Assembly: GCA_003056425.1 (NCBI GenBank)
Contig: PYVY01000005.1
Span: 186,001-250,000 of the forward strand
DNA: 64,000 nt
Direction: 5' to 3'
Source of the DNA: Alteromonas indica
Lineage (GTDB): Bacteria; Pseudomonadota; Gammaproteobacteria; Enterobacterales; Alteromonadaceae
The translations under genes and the position numbers were made by a program. The notes beneath the pieces are model-generated. The model did no database searches, was not told the origin of the DNA, and saw nothing but the letters and a program-made list of their open reading frames with translations. Each line of letters opens with the position of its first letter. Within the stretch, counting starts at the first letter, position 1. Positions 55,308 to 64,000 of the stretch are shown piece by piece.

Positions 55308-55973
55308 ATGTTAAATCAGGATTACAGTAAGGCGGTGACCATATTTACCGCCAAACAGCCATATGAGCCTTCGCCGGCTACGCATGTATGGCGTAAAAAG
55401 CTTGAACGTGAACAGGCAGAAGCGGGGCGCGCGACATCTATTGTGCGCTATGACCCTGGCGCCAGCTTTGCTACCCATCAGCATCCCCACGGCGAAGAGA
55501 TATTGGTACTGGAGGGTGTATTTAGCGATGCCTCTGGTGACTACCCCGCAGGCAGCTATATACGTAATCCTGCGGGAACCGAACATGCGCCCTGGTCCCG
55601 GGAGGGATGCGAGTTACTGGTAAAATTATGCTATTTTCAGCCCGGCGATTTGCAGACTGTACGTATTAATACAGCCAAAGCGGGGTGGCACCAGGGGCAC
55701 GCCCGGGAGCACAAAGTGTTGCCGTTGCACCAGTTTAACGGCCAGATAACGGAACTTGTTTGGCTGGGCGAAGGCCATTGCTGGCGCCCGGTCATACCTG
55801 CCGGTGGGTTAGAAATGCTGGTTATTGAGGGAACCCTGCAACATAGCCAAACTTTGCTACCGGCGGGTACTTGGTTACGTTGCCCGCAAGCGCTTTGCGA
55901 TAGATTTGATGTGGTGACGGGCCCCGCCCGTTTGTTTGTAAAAACCGGCCATCTGCCAATGGAGACAAAATGA
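55308..55973 (+). CDS. Cupin domain protein (ChrR-like)
   Basis: About 221 aa from ATG 55308; TTG 55296 is another possible start. Two cupin-like repeats are visible: the first with metal ligands in FATHQHPHGEEILVLEG and the second around RPVIPAGGLEMLVIEG with fewer ligands. ChrR-type cupins act as anti-sigma sensors, but the ChrR zinc-binding N-terminal domain is missing, so this is a stand-alone cupin. Its last 4 bp overlap the lipocalin gene. Confidence 0.75.
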   Translation: MLNQDYSKAVTIFTAKQPYEPSPATHVWRKKLEREQAEAGRATSIVRYDPGASFATHQHPHGEEILVLEGVFSDASGDYPAGSYIRNPAGTEHAPWSREGCELLVKLCYFQPGDLQTVRINTAKAGWHQGHAREHKVLPLHQFNGQITELVWLGEGHCWRPVIPAGGLEMLVIEGTLQHSQTLLPAGTWLRCPQALCDRFDVVTGPARLFVKTGHLPMETK

Positions 55974-56512
55974 AATTTATACTGCTACTAATAAGTTGTA
56001 TCTGGTTGTTGGGCTGTTCCAGCGATAAGCCACAAAATGTTACCCCGGTAAACCCGTTTGACGCTGAACGCTATTTGGGCACCTGGTATGAAATTGCTCG
56101 GTTAGATCATAGTTTTGAAGAAGGGCTGAGCGAAGTTACCGCGCAATACAGCAGCCGTGAAGATGGCGGCATAAAGGTGATAAATCGTGGGTACAATGCA
56201 GCCGAAGGTAAGTGGGAAGAAGCCGAAGGCAAAGCCTATTTTGTAGAAGACACCAATACTGGCTGGTTGAAGGTCTCTTTTTTCGGCCCGTTTTATGCCA
56301 GTTACGTAGTAGCTGAACTAGACAGCCAGGAATATCAGTGGTCGTTAGTTACCGGGCCAGATCGGGACTATTTATGGATTTTATCGCGCACGCCCCAGTT
56401 GCCTCAGCAACAGCTAGATGCGTTATTAGCAAAAGCAGAAGCCCTGGGCTACGCCACCGACAAGCTGATATTTGTTGAACATGGCCAAGCGCAAGCCGCC
56501 CCTAAGTCATAA
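55970..56512 (+). CDS. blc: Bacterial lipocalin (Blc-type outer-membrane lipoprotein)
   Basis: 180 aa. The lipobox LLGCSS puts the lipidated Cys at residue 16. The lipocalin motif RYLGTWYEIARLDHSFE is followed by VTAQYS, a KVSFFGPFYASYVVAEL segment and YLWILSRTP, completing the barrel. Blc-type proteins bind lysophospholipids or fatty acids under envelope stress. ATGA overlap with the cupin gene suggests cotranscription. Confidence 0.93.
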   Translation: MKFILLLISCIWLLGCSSDKPQNVTPVNPFDAERYLGTWYEIARLDHSFEEGLSEVTAQYSSREDGGIKVINRGYNAAEGKWEEAEGKAYFVEDTNTGWLKVSFFGPFYASYVVAELDSQEYQWSLVTGPDRDYLWILSRTPQLPQQQLDALLAKAEALGYATDKLIFVEHGQAQAAPKS

Positions 56513-56556
56513 TTGGTATATACTGCGAGCTTTTTAATGGCCGGGAACAAGGTTAC

Positions 56557-57120
56557 ATGAGCGAACAGAAAATAATTCAGCGTGCACAAGGTATGTGTGA
56601 ACTGTGTAAAAGCGAACAGGCACTTAGCTTGTACGAGGTACCCGATTCGCCGGTTAGTGGCTACGACAGCACTTTGTTGCTATGTGGTGTTTGCCAAAGC
56701 CAGTTAACCGCACAAATCGAAATCGACCCTACCCACTGGCGGTGTTTGAACGAAGCAATGTGGTCCACTACTCCCGCGGTACAGGTTGTCGCCTGGCGCA
56801 TATTGCAGCGCTTAAACCACGAGACCTGGGCCCAGGATTTATTGGATATGCTGTACCTTGACGATACGCTTAGCCAGTGGGCACACGCAGGGGGCAATGC
56901 CGCAGACACGACCCCGACGTTGGATAGTAATGGTGCAGTACTTAGCAGTGGCGATACGGTGCATCTGATCAAAGATTTAAACGTCAAAGGCGTGAGCTTT
57001 ACCGCCAAACGGGGCACCGCAGTACGTAACATAAGCTTAAGCGATAATCCGGAGCATATCGAAGGGAAAGTGAACGGCACCCGTATTGTCATCATTGCTG
57101 CTTACACTAAAAAAGCCTGA
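56557..57120 (+). CDS. PhnA domain protein
   Basis: 187 aa. An N-terminal zinc ribbon has the Cys pairs CELCKS and CGVCQS. The C-terminal PhnA domain reads LSSGDTVHLIKDLNVKG followed by GTAVRNISLSDNPEHIEG. Despite the name, most such proteins are not part of phosphonate lyase pathways, and no other phn gene is here. Role unknown. Confidence 0.88.
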   Translation: MSEQKIIQRAQGMCELCKSEQALSLYEVPDSPVSGYDSTLLLCGVCQSQLTAQIEIDPTHWRCLNEAMWSTTPAVQVVAWRILQRLNHETWAQDLLDMLYLDDTLSQWAHAGGNAADTTPTLDSNGAVLSSGDTVHLIKDLNVKGVSFTAKRGTAVRNISLSDNPEHIEGKVNGTRIVIIAAYTKKA

Positions 57121-57215
57121 TACAAACGGCTGCCGTGACCGGTAGCACTGGTGCGCAGAAACAATTTTTAGGGCATAATATGACGACTTTTTGTTTAGTT
57201 GTATAAGGCTCATCC

Positions 57216-58256
57216 ATGCAATCTATTACTCTGCGCACCCCTGATGACTGGCACTTGCATTTTCGCGATGACGATATGCTGGCTGAAACAGTACCGGCCA
57301 CGGCCCGCTGCTTTGCCCGTGCTATTGTGATGCCTAATCTGGTGCCACCGGTAGTGAACGCTGAACAGGCAATGGCTTATCGTCAGCGGATTCTGGCCGC
57401 CCGGCCGGTTGGCAGTCAATTTGAGCCGCTTATGACCCTCTATCTGACTAATCAGACGTCCCCCCAAGACATTGCCCAGGCTAAAGCCGCAGGGGTAACC
57501 GCCTGTAAGCTTTATCCGGCCGGAGCCACCACCAACTCTGATGCTGCGGTAACGGGAATTAGCGCGTTGTATCCGGTATTTGAAGCTATGCAGAAGGCTG
57601 GCATGCCACTACTGATTCACGGTGAAGTGACAGACAGCCATATCGATATCTTCGATCGGGAAAAAATATTTATCGAAACCCAGCTACAACCTATTGTAGA
57701 AGCCTTTCCGGGCCTTAGCGTTGTGTTTGAACACATTACCACCGCCGAAGCCGCACAGTTTGTTACTCAGGCCGGTGCAAATGTAGCCGCTACCATCACC
57801 CCCCAGCACCTTTTACTTAACCGTAATGATTTACTGGTGGGGGGCGTGAAACCACACAATTACTGTCTGCCGGTGCTAAAACGTAATACGCATCAGCAGG
57901 CATTACGGGAGGTGGTTGCCAGCGGTAATCCAAAATTCTTTTTGGGAACCGATTCTGCCCCCCACGCCCGCCACAAAAAAGAAAATGCCTGCGGCTGTGC
58001 GGGCTGTTATAGCGCATGGAGCGCCATTGAGTTGTATGCTGAGGTATTCGATCAGCTAGGGGTGTTAGATAAGCTAGAAGGGTTTGCCAGCCACTATGGG
58101 CCGGACTTTTATGGGCTTGAGCGCAATACTGGCACCATTACGCTGGTTAAATCTTCCTGGCAGGTACCAGAACTGGTGGCGTTGCCAGACGGCACACCAA
58201 TGGTGCCCTTTTTTGCCGGACAAACCCTCAACTGGAAGCTGGAGGCGAGCCTGTAG
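57216..58256 (+). CDS. pyrC: Dihydroorotase
   Basis: 346 aa of the E. coli PyrC class. The zinc ligands are in [12 protein letters not shown], the carbamylated Lys in [14 protein letters not shown], further His in LLIHGEVTD and VFEHITT, and the catalytic Asp in [15 protein letters not shown]. It cyclises carbamoyl aspartate to dihydroorotate in pyrimidine synthesis. The next gene starts 3 bp later. Confidence 0.97.
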   Translation: MQSITLRTPDDWHLHFRDDDMLAETVPATARCFARAIVMPNLVPPVVNAEQAMAYRQRILAARPVGSQFEPLMTLYLTNQTSPQDIAQAKAAGVTACKLYPAGATTNSDAAVTGISALYPVFEAMQKAGMPLLIHGEVTDSHIDIFDREKIFIETQLQPIVEAFPGLSVVFEHITTAEAAQFVTQAGANVAATITPQHLLLNRNDLLVGGVKPHNYCLPVLKRNTHQQALREVVASGNPKFFLGTDSAPHARHKKENACGCAGCYSAWSAIELYAEVFDQLGVLDKLEGFASHYGPDFYGLERNTGTITLVKSSWQVPELVALPDGTPMVPFFAGQTLNWKLEASL

Positions 58257-58259
58257 GCG

Positions 58260-59831
58260 ATGAGTAAACTTTGGTGGGCGCTGTTATTATTAATCGGAAT
58301 GGGCGTACACGCCCGTTCTGTTGGCACCGAGCGTATCACCGTGTTGACCAGTCCTACACCGGTGTTAAGTGAATATGACCCTGCGGATAATAGCCACGGA
58401 TTGTCTGTTGACCTGGCCATTGGCATCATTCGCCAGGCCCAGCACGATTACATTATTCGCAGTCAGCCGTTTGCCAGAACCGTGCGCGATACTCAGGAAA
58501 AGCCATTCTCGGTATCGGGGATTATTGCGCGTACGCCAGAGCGGGAAAATGATTTCTACTGGATTACACCGGTGGTTGAGAATCAGGTTGTGTTGTATGC
58601 CAGAATAGACAGCCCGCTGGTGAATGCGGACGTTAACTTACCTGATAGCCTGGACACCGTGGCGGTCATGCGCAATGACTTTCGCTCGGCCCAAGCCAGG
58701 TCGCTTAACGCGAAAACCATTGTGTCTTTAAACAGTTGGGAGCAAGCGGTCGGGGCCGTGATAAAAGGCCGAATACAAACTGTATTATTTTCGCCAGCTG
58801 GCCTGGCAACGTTATGCCAAAAACAGTCGTATGATTGCAACCAGTTGGCCCCGGTAGCGCACTTGCCGGGCTACTATTTATATCTGGCGATGGCGCGTAT
58901 TCCCGCGAATGAAGCCCTGGCGGGTAAATTAAAAAAGGCTGCAACAGAGTTTAAAAAGTCAGCGCGCTATCAGCAAATCATGTATAAAGCTCGGGATACG
59001 CTGGCCAAAAGCGGCATTACGGCTACCGTTACACCCCAATTATTGTCCCTGGTGACCAGTAATGATACGGCGCCGCCCAGTGCTGCATTGTGGGTATTGG
59101 CGGATAATTTACCCTATTTTGTCGAGCCGGATGGCAACGGAAACCTAACCGGCTACAGTGCTTATCTGGTCCGCGATATTTTAGATAAAGCCGGTATATC
59201 AGCACCAGTTTTACTGACGCCATGGCCCCGGATTATTCGTGAAATAAATACCAAGCCTAATGTCATGACCCTGTCGCTGGCCCGTACACCAGCCAGAGAG
59301 CATAAATTTTACTGGATAACCCCGGTAACCCGCTCTCGGCACGGTTTATTTGGTCGTAGCATAGATAATACGGTGCCTTACGATAGCCTTGCTCTGGTGC
59401 CTAAAGATAGGCCAGTCGCCGTACGCGAGCTAGACTATCGTGCTGATCAGCTTACCGAACTGGGTTTTACTGTTTTACCTTTTGCCAGCTGGGATGAGGC
59501 TATTTACGCCGTATTGGAAGGGCAGGCGCAGTGGGTTTATACCTCAGATGCGCGTATCAATGTGCTGTGTAAACAAGATAAAAATCTGTGTAATAAGCTT
59601 AGCGAGGTCGCCCCTAAGCAAATTACCACCACCTATATTGCGGTCTCCAGACACCGCACTGACCCAACGCTGATTGATACTCTGAGGCTAGCTGCCAACG
59701 AGGTGAAGCAGTCAGCGCAGTATGCACAATGGGCAACCGACTGGAGCAATAAAATGATCCAGGTTCAACATGTTCCCGTGCATCTTGATCAGGGTGTCGT
59801 AAACTTATGGCCGTCCAAGGACCACCAATGA
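58260..59831 (+). CDS. Periplasmic protein with two tandem solute-binding-like domains
   Basis: 523 aa with a signal peptide of about 19 residues (ends GVHA). Two homologous SBP_bac_3-like domains follow. ARTPERENDFYWITPV at residues 90-105 corresponds to ARTPAREHKFYWITPV at 341-356, and SLNSWEQAVGAVIKG corresponds to PFASWDEAIYAVLEG. The repeat is offset by about 251 residues. No membrane helix or output domain is present. Related single-domain proteins are periplasmic amino-acid-like sensors or ABC binding proteins. It overlaps dbpA by 4 bp (ATGA). Ligand unknown. Confidence 0.8.
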   Translation: MSKLWWALLLLIGMGVHARSVGTERITVLTSPTPVLSEYDPADNSHGLSVDLAIGIIRQAQHDYIIRSQPFARTVRDTQEKPFSVSGIIARTPERENDFYWITPVVENQVVLYARIDSPLVNADVNLPDSLDTVAVMRNDFRSAQARSLNAKTIVSLNSWEQAVGAVIKGRIQTVLFSPAGLATLCQKQSYDCNQLAPVAHLPGYYLYLAMARIPANEALAGKLKKAATEFKKSARYQQIMYKARDTLAKSGITATVTPQLLSLVTSNDTAPPSAALWVLADNLPYFVEPDGNGNLTGYSAYLVRDILDKAGISAPVLLTPWPRIIREINTKPNVMTLSLARTPAREHKFYWITPVTRSRHGLFGRSIDNTVPYDSLALVPKDRPVAVRELDYRADQLTELGFTVLPFASWDEAIYAVLEGQAQWVYTSDARINVLCKQDKNLCNKLSEVAPKQITTTYIAVSRHRTDPTLIDTLRLAANEVKQSAQYAQWATDWSNKMIQVQHVPVHLDQGVVNLWPSKDHQ

Positions 59832-61210
59832 ACCAATTTGATAGTTTAGATTTGCACCAAAATATCGCCGCGGCACTGGCCAGTGCCGGCTTTGTTCAAA
59901 TGACTGCCGTCCAGGCAGCCACGTTGCCAGATACACTGGCGGGCCGGGATGTGATGGTACAGGCGAGTACCGGTTCCGGCAAAACCATTGCCTTTGCAGT
60001 GGCCGGATTGCAGCATATAGACGCCACCGATTTTCGCACCCAGCTACTAGTGTTATGCCCCACCCGGGAACTGGCTGCGCAGGTAAGTGACCAGATTCGT
60101 CTGGTAGGCCGCCAAATAGCCAATTTAAAAGTGCTGACGCTGTGTGGCGGCGAACCCATGGGGCCCCAAATTCAATCCCTTAAACACGGTGCCTCAGTGG
60201 TTGTGGCGACACCCGGGCGGCTACTGGATCATGTGGGAAAACGTACGCTTTCACTGGCCCACGTTAAAGTGCGGGTATTGGATGAAGCTGACCGCATGCT
60301 GGACATGGGTTTTGCTGACGATATGGCAACATTGTTTGCGCTTACACCTAAACAAGCGCAAACGCTATTTTTCTCAGCCACGTATACCGAGCAGGTAGAA
60401 CAAGAAGCCCAGCGTTATTTAACTAATCCTGTCGAGCATCGACAGGTAACAGAGGATTTACAGAAACCGGATATTGATCAACTTGTCTACCGGGTAGATG
60501 AAAACAACCGCCTGCAAGTGCTCAAAGGCATTTTATCGGAATACCAACCAGGCAAAGCCGTGGTTTTTTGTAACCGTCGTGACCAGGTCACGGTAGTGTA
60601 CGAAGCACTATTGGCCGCCGGTTTTACCGTATTACCCTTGCAAGGCGAAATGACTCAGCCGCAACGCAATGAAGTATTAGTGCAGTTTGCCAGTGAGTGC
60701 TTACAGGTATTAGTCGCAACCGATGTGGCCGCCCGCGGACTGGATGTGAAAGATATAGACTGTGTGATCAACTATGCGGTTAGTGAAGAGTCTGAGGTAC
60801 ATATTCATCGCATTGGGCGTACCGGGCGAGCCGGCGCAAAAGGTGCAGCCTATACCCTGTGCAGTGAAGCGGAAGAACCTGCGCTAGGCCGTATCGAGGC
60901 GTTGTTAGACACTACCCTGGTACGTAAAAGTGGACAGAGTTTGCGTTTTCATGCGAATCGTATTTGTGATCCGGCATTTTCATGTATTGCGATTGGCGCG
61001 GGCAAAAAGCAAAAATTGCGACCCACTGATTTTCTTGGCTCGCTCACTCAGGACGCCGGAATTGAAGGCACTGACATAGGTAAAATTACCGTACAAAGCC
61101 AGGTAAGCTTTGTGGCAGTTAAGCAGCGCAGTGTGAAGCGTGCGTTAAAACTGTTCCGTGAAGGCCGTATTAAAGGCAAGAAAGTCAGAGCCCGTAAAGC
61201 CGGCCTGTAG
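59828..61210 (+). CDS. dbpA: ATP-dependent RNA helicase DbpA
   Basis: About 460 aa from ATG 59828, preceded by AAGGA; ATG 59807 lies inside the previous gene. Helicase motifs are ASTGSGKT, PTRELAAQ, ATPGRLLDH, LDEADRMLDMGF (DEAD box), FFSATY, and HRIGRTGRAG. The C-terminal DbpA RNA-binding domain (RPTDFLGSLTQDAGIEGTDI) targets hairpin 92 of 23S rRNA, separating it from RhlE. It acts in 50S assembly. Confidence 0.95.
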   Translation: MNQFDSLDLHQNIAAALASAGFVQMTAVQAATLPDTLAGRDVMVQASTGSGKTIAFAVAGLQHIDATDFRTQLLVLCPTRELAAQVSDQIRLVGRQIANLKVLTLCGGEPMGPQIQSLKHGASVVVATPGRLLDHVGKRTLSLAHVKVRVLDEADRMLDMGFADDMATLFALTPKQAQTLFFSATYTEQVEQEAQRYLTNPVEHRQVTEDLQKPDIDQLVYRVDENNRLQVLKGILSEYQPGKAVVFCNRRDQVTVVYEALLAAGFTVLPLQGEMTQPQRNEVLVQFASECLQVLVATDVAARGLDVKDIDCVINYAVSEESEVHIHRIGRTGRAGAKGAAYTLCSEAEEPALGRIEALLDTTLVRKSGQSLRFHANRICDPAFSCIAIGAGKKQKLRPTDFLGSLTQDAGIEGTDIGKITVQSQVSFVAVKQRSVKRALKLFREGRIKGKKVRARKAGL

Positions 61211-61245
61211 GGCGTCGGGCCCCTAATCCTGAATCAGGTGATTAA

Positions 61246-61650
61246 ATGAGTGGCGAAACCGATTTATCCTGTTTATTACGTCGGCTGTCCCCAGCCTTAC
61301 AGCCGGGCGAGTTTGTGTTTTGCAGCGTAGATGAAACAACGTTGGCGCGGTTAGATATGGCATGTATACACGGTCTGTTTCGAGAGATCCAGGGCATTAC
61401 AGTCATTGTTCTAACATCCTACGCAAGCCGTATGGGGTTGGCAGGCGAAGGACCATTTTGCTGCATTACCTGTGAGGTCCACTCCAGTTTATCAGCGGTG
61501 GGACTGACCGCGGCTATCGCTACGCGCTTAACCGCTGTAGGGGTGTCGGCCAATGTGGTGGCAGCCTATCACCATGACCACATATTTGTGCCTGTATCAG
61601 ATGTCAGTCTGGCGGTGCAAACACTGAAGGCGCTTAGTGCTGCTTATTAA
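61246..61650 (+). CDS. ACT domain protein
   Basis: 134 aa. An N-terminal LSPALQPGEFVFCSVDE segment and a C-terminal ACT-like domain (CCITCEVHSSLSAVGLTAAI, then HDHIFVPVSDVSLAVQTLKAL) match small ACT_3/ACT_7 proteins. These may bind amino acids as regulators, but no function is assigned. It is 35 bp after dbpA and before a bidirectional terminator. Confidence 0.85.
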   Translation: MSGETDLSCLLRRLSPALQPGEFVFCSVDETTLARLDMACIHGLFREIQGITVIVLTSYASRMGLAGEGPFCCITCEVHSSLSAVGLTAAIATRLTAVGVSANVVAAYHHDHIFVPVSDVSLAVQTLKALSAAY

Positions 61651-61687
61651 AGGGTAGTCAGGCCTGATACGTTAACGCATAAAATTA

Positions 61688-61710
61688 AAAAAGGGCCAGC
61701 GGCCCTTTTT
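61688..61710. terminator. Bidirectional terminator between the ACT and M13 peptidase genes
   Basis: Perfect 10-bp arms AAAAAGGGCC (61688-61697) and GGCCCTTTTT (61701-61710) with an AGC loop, between convergent genes. Confidence 0.92.
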
Positions 61711-61739
61711 GTCTTTTGCAGCTCAGTAATCGATTGCGA

Positions 61740-63803
61740 TTACCAGATTTTTACCCGCTTTTCGGGGGGGAGATACAGCGCATCTTCTTTGGTGACATCA
61801 AACGCCTTATAAAACTCCGGGACATTGCGTACGGCGCCATTAGCACGGAATTGCGCAGGCGAATGCGGGTCAGTCTGCACCTGATTGCGCAGGGCTTCAT
61901 CACGATACTTGGTCGCCCATACCTGACCATAGCCTATGAATACCCGCTGCTCGCCGGTAAAGCCATCCATTTCCGGCGCGGGTTCGCCCTCCAAAGCCAT
62001 GTGGTAGGCTTTAAGCGCAATGCTAATGCCGCCCAAATCGCCGATGTTCTCGCCCAACGTATACTCGCCATTCACGTTCAAACCAGGCAAAGCTTCAAAA
62101 CTGCTGTACTGATCAACTAACATAGTGGTGCGGCTTTCAAACTCTTGTTTATCGGCCTCTGTCCACCAGTTACGCAACACCCCATCGCCGTCAAAAGTGG
62201 CGCCGGAATCATCAAACCCATGGCCAATTTCATGGCCGATTACAGCGCCAATCCCGCCGTAGTTCACCGCGTCATCTGCTTCCATGTTGAAAAAGGGAGG
62301 TTGCAGGATAGCCGCGGGAAAAACGATTTCATTCATTGCCGGGCTGTAATAAGCGTTCACTGTTTGCGGCGTCATGCCCCATTCATGATCCCATACCGGC
62401 CCGCCTTGTTTTTCCAGCATCTCAGCATAGGCTACATCCGCTGCGTTTTTAAGGTTACCGAACAGGTCATCAGGTTTTACCGTTAAGGAAGAATAGTCTT
62501 TCCATTGGTCTGGGTAACCGATTTTGACGGTAAACTTAGATAGCTTATCCAGCGCCTGCACACGGGTATCGTCAGTCATCCACTCAAGCTTTTCAATACT
62601 GTCTTTATAGGCTGCCAGCAGGTTGTCTACCAGCTCTTCCATACGTTCCTTGGCCTTCGGCGGGAAGTGTTTTTCTACATACACTTTACCGATTACTTCA
62701 CCCACCGTGCTATCCAGTAGATCAACCGCTCGCCGCCACTGGGGGCGCTGCTCTTCAACGCCTTGCAGGGTTTTACCATAAAACGCAAAACTCTCTTTAT
62801 CAATGGCTTCATTAAGCTTGCCGGAACTGGCGTGCAATAAATGCCATTTAAGATAAGTTTGCCAGGTTGCCAGTTCTGTATCGGTGATTAATTTATCCAG
62901 CGCCGACATATAGTCGTTTTGCATAATCACCAAACCATCCAGGTCTGTAAGCTCCAGCTCATTTAAGAACAATTCCCAGTCGAATTGTGCCATTACACTA
63001 TCAAGCTTATCCACGGCAACCTTGTCGTAATTAGCAGCCCAATCGCGGGTTTGCTCTTTTTTCATATGTAACTGAGCAATGCTAGTTTCCAAATCCATAA
63101 TAGCTTTGGCTTTTGCTTCGGCGTCTTTAATCTGCGCTAAGGTCAGCATATTGGCAATATGCGCCTGATACTTAGTGCGGATATCGGCAGACTTCTCGTC
63201 GTCGGTAAAATAGTACTCACGCTCAGGTAAACCAAGGCCGCTTTGCCAGGTATAAATCATGTATGTTTCAGGTGACTTAAAGTCAGCATATTGGCCCACG
63301 GCCACAGGGGAGCCGTAGCCATAACGGTTGGCGTAGGCAAAATAGGCTGTCAGCTTTTCATAGGAATCGATATCATCGATTTTAGCCATATCCGCATTCA
63401 GTGGCGTTAGACCCAACTTGTTGCGGGCTTCCATATCCATGTAACTTTTGTAGAAATCGCCCACTTTTTGCTCGTTTGAGCCGGCTTCAAAATCGCCTTG
63501 CGCGGAGTGCTTGATAATTTCTATGACATCATCCTGGGCGGCGTCCCGCAGAATCTGGAAACTGCCATAAGAAGACTTGTCTGCGGGAATTTCTACTTTG
63601 CTTAGCCACGCGCCGTTTACATATCGATAAAAGTCGTTACCTGGGTCGACCGACGTGTCCATGTTTTCTTTAATAATGCCCGAGGTTAACTGTTGCTGCG
63701 TTTGTTGGCTGCTCGCTTCTTGCTTTGCTTCAGACGTTTCCGGTTTTGGTCCGCAGGCAGTCAGTGCCATTAGCACCGACAGGCTCAGTATGGTTTTTTT
63801 CAT
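61740..63803 (-). CDS. M13-family zinc metallopeptidase lipoprotein (PepO/neprilysin-like)
   Basis: 687 aa. A lipobox LTAC puts the lipidated Cys at residue 18 (MKKTILSLSVLMALTAC), so it is anchored in the envelope and probably periplasmic. The large N-terminal M13 domain starts near NDFYRYVNGAWL. The catalytic domain has the zinc motif VIGHEIGHGFDDSG with a third ligand Glu in GENIGDLGG, and MNEIVFPAAILQPPFF and the terminal VKIW are typical. It degrades small peptides. Confidence 0.96.
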   Translation of the reverse strand: MKKTILSLSVLMALTACGPKPETSEAKQEASSQQTQQQLTSGIIKENMDTSVDPGNDFYRYVNGAWLSKVEIPADKSSYGSFQILRDAAQDDVIEIIKHSAQGDFEAGSNEQKVGDFYKSYMDMEARNKLGLTPLNADMAKIDDIDSYEKLTAYFAYANRYGYGSPVAVGQYADFKSPETYMIYTWQSGLGLPEREYYFTDDEKSADIRTKYQAHIANMLTLAQIKDAEAKAKAIMDLETSIAQLHMKKEQTRDWAANYDKVAVDKLDSVMAQFDWELFLNELELTDLDGLVIMQNDYMSALDKLITDTELATWQTYLKWHLLHASSGKLNEAIDKESFAFYGKTLQGVEEQRPQWRRAVDLLDSTVGEVIGKVYVEKHFPPKAKERMEELVDNLLAAYKDSIEKLEWMTDDTRVQALDKLSKFTVKIGYPDQWKDYSSLTVKPDDLFGNLKNAADVAYAEMLEKQGGPVWDHEWGMTPQTVNAYYSPAMNEIVFPAAILQPPFFNMEADDAVNYGGIGAVIGHEIGHGFDDSGATFDGDGVLRNWWTEADKQEFESRTTMLVDQYSSFEALPGLNVNGEYTLGENIGDLGGISIALKAYHMALEGEPAPEMDGFTGEQRVFIGYGQVWATKYRDEALRNQVQTDPHSPAQFRANGAVRNVPEFYKAFDVTKEDALYLPPEKRVKIW

Positions 63804-63925
63804 TGTTCTTCCTGTTTAAACTGTCGTTCGATAATTATCCATCTTATTAAATAGCATGGCTAAAGCTGCAAAAAAATCATTTATGGTCAAAATACATAAG
63901 TTGTAACAACTTCGCACCGGGGGAT

Positions 63926-63934
63926 TGCTATAGT
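63926..63934 (+). promoter_or_regulatory. Candidate extended -10 promoter for the last gene
   Basis: TGCTATAGT fits an extended -10 element. It lies about 35 bp before the last start codon in the window, which follows GGAG. No -35 box is evident. Confidence 0.4.
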
Positions 63935-63968
63935 GGCTTTGCTCACTATCTCAGCCTGGAGAAACCCC

Positions 63969-64000
63969 ATGATGCTTGACTATAACTGCGTATCTACCTG
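63969..64000 (+). CDS. Start of an unidentified gene, cut by the window end
   Basis: A good GGAG ribosome-binding site 8 nt upstream of two adjacent ATG codons (63969, 63972), with a promoter-like sequence before it. Only about ten codons (MMLDYNCVST) are visible, too few to identify. It is divergent from the M13 peptidase. Confidence 0.45.
   Translation, partial: MMLDYNCVST

Noticed and set aside
55308..55973. Cupin protein as a ChrR-type anti-sigma factor
   Set aside because: The zinc-binding N-terminal anti-sigma domain is missing and no sigma factor gene lies beside it.
1..64000. CRISPR array, prophage, insertion sequence or tRNA gene
   Set aside because: No regularly spaced repeats, transposase, integrase, phage structural gene or tRNA-like CCA-ended cloverleaf was found by eye on either strand.

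Overview
This is 64 kb of a Gammaproteobacterial chromosome, most likely from the Alteromonadales (an Alteromonas-like marine bacterium). Three things support this: the conserved blocks rpsF-rpsR-rplI...dnaB, rsd/nudC-hemE and queG/nnr-tsaE-amiB-mutL-miaA-hfq-hflX-hflK-hflC; a GH13 amylosucrase; and a catalogue of Gram-negative envelope proteins. The assignment comes from gene order and protein similarity recalled from memory, not from a search. The window is gene-dense. I see no tRNA, rRNA, insertion sequence, prophage or CRISPR array.

Layout. 1-4630 is a catabolic operon: the 3' part of a NupG-like permease, a Tat-exported TIM-barrel isomerase, a GMC flavoprotein dehydrogenase with a C-x5-C-x3-C iron-sulfur motif, its Tat-exported small subunit, and a secreted DUF1080 (3-keto-disaccharide hydrolase) protein. 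Together they look like a periplasmic route that oxidises a sugar or glycoside to the 3-keto form, cleaves or isomerises it, and imports the product. 4770-6944 holds an EamA permease and the ribosomal operon rpsF-rpsR-rplI, with no priB between rpsF and rpsR. 7022-12656 is accessory: a MOSC protein, an ECF sigma/anti-sigma/DUF4097 operon, a lipoprotein and a TPR-GGDEF diguanylate cyclase. 12873-17645 has dnaB, an OmpA protein, a tightly overlapping zur-cheX-yjbQ operon and rsd.

17824-31627 is housekeeping: nudC, hemE, a small anchored protein, queG, and the long nnr-to-hflC block for metabolite repair, tRNA modification, peptidoglycan cleavage, mismatch repair, RNA chaperoning and FtsH control. 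31917-40975 has an AbgT transporter, hemH-DUF4112, an AlsS-like ThDP enzyme paired with an aldehyde dehydrogenase, a DUF2237 protein, ubiG and two glutathione transferases.

40981-46899 is a complete ligase-associated DNA repair cluster (ATP-dependent ligase, MBL-fold exonuclease, Lhr-like helicase, PdeM-type phosphoesterase) arranged as two divergent pairs. 47011-53122 has aguB-aguA (agmatine to putrescine), divergent folM/folE, a CPXCG zinc-ribbon protein and amylosucrase. 53417-64000 has an MFS permease divergent from amylosucrase, a VOC protein, cupin, lipocalin, PhnA, pyrC, an internally duplicated solute-binding-like protein, dbpA, an ACT protein, an M13 peptidase and the first codons of a last gene.

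Most of the window is ordinary core genome. The parts most worth following up are the 3-keto-glycoside operon, the ThDP enzyme/ALDH pair, the duplicated binding protein, the zur-cheX-yjbQ linkage and the split repair cluster.
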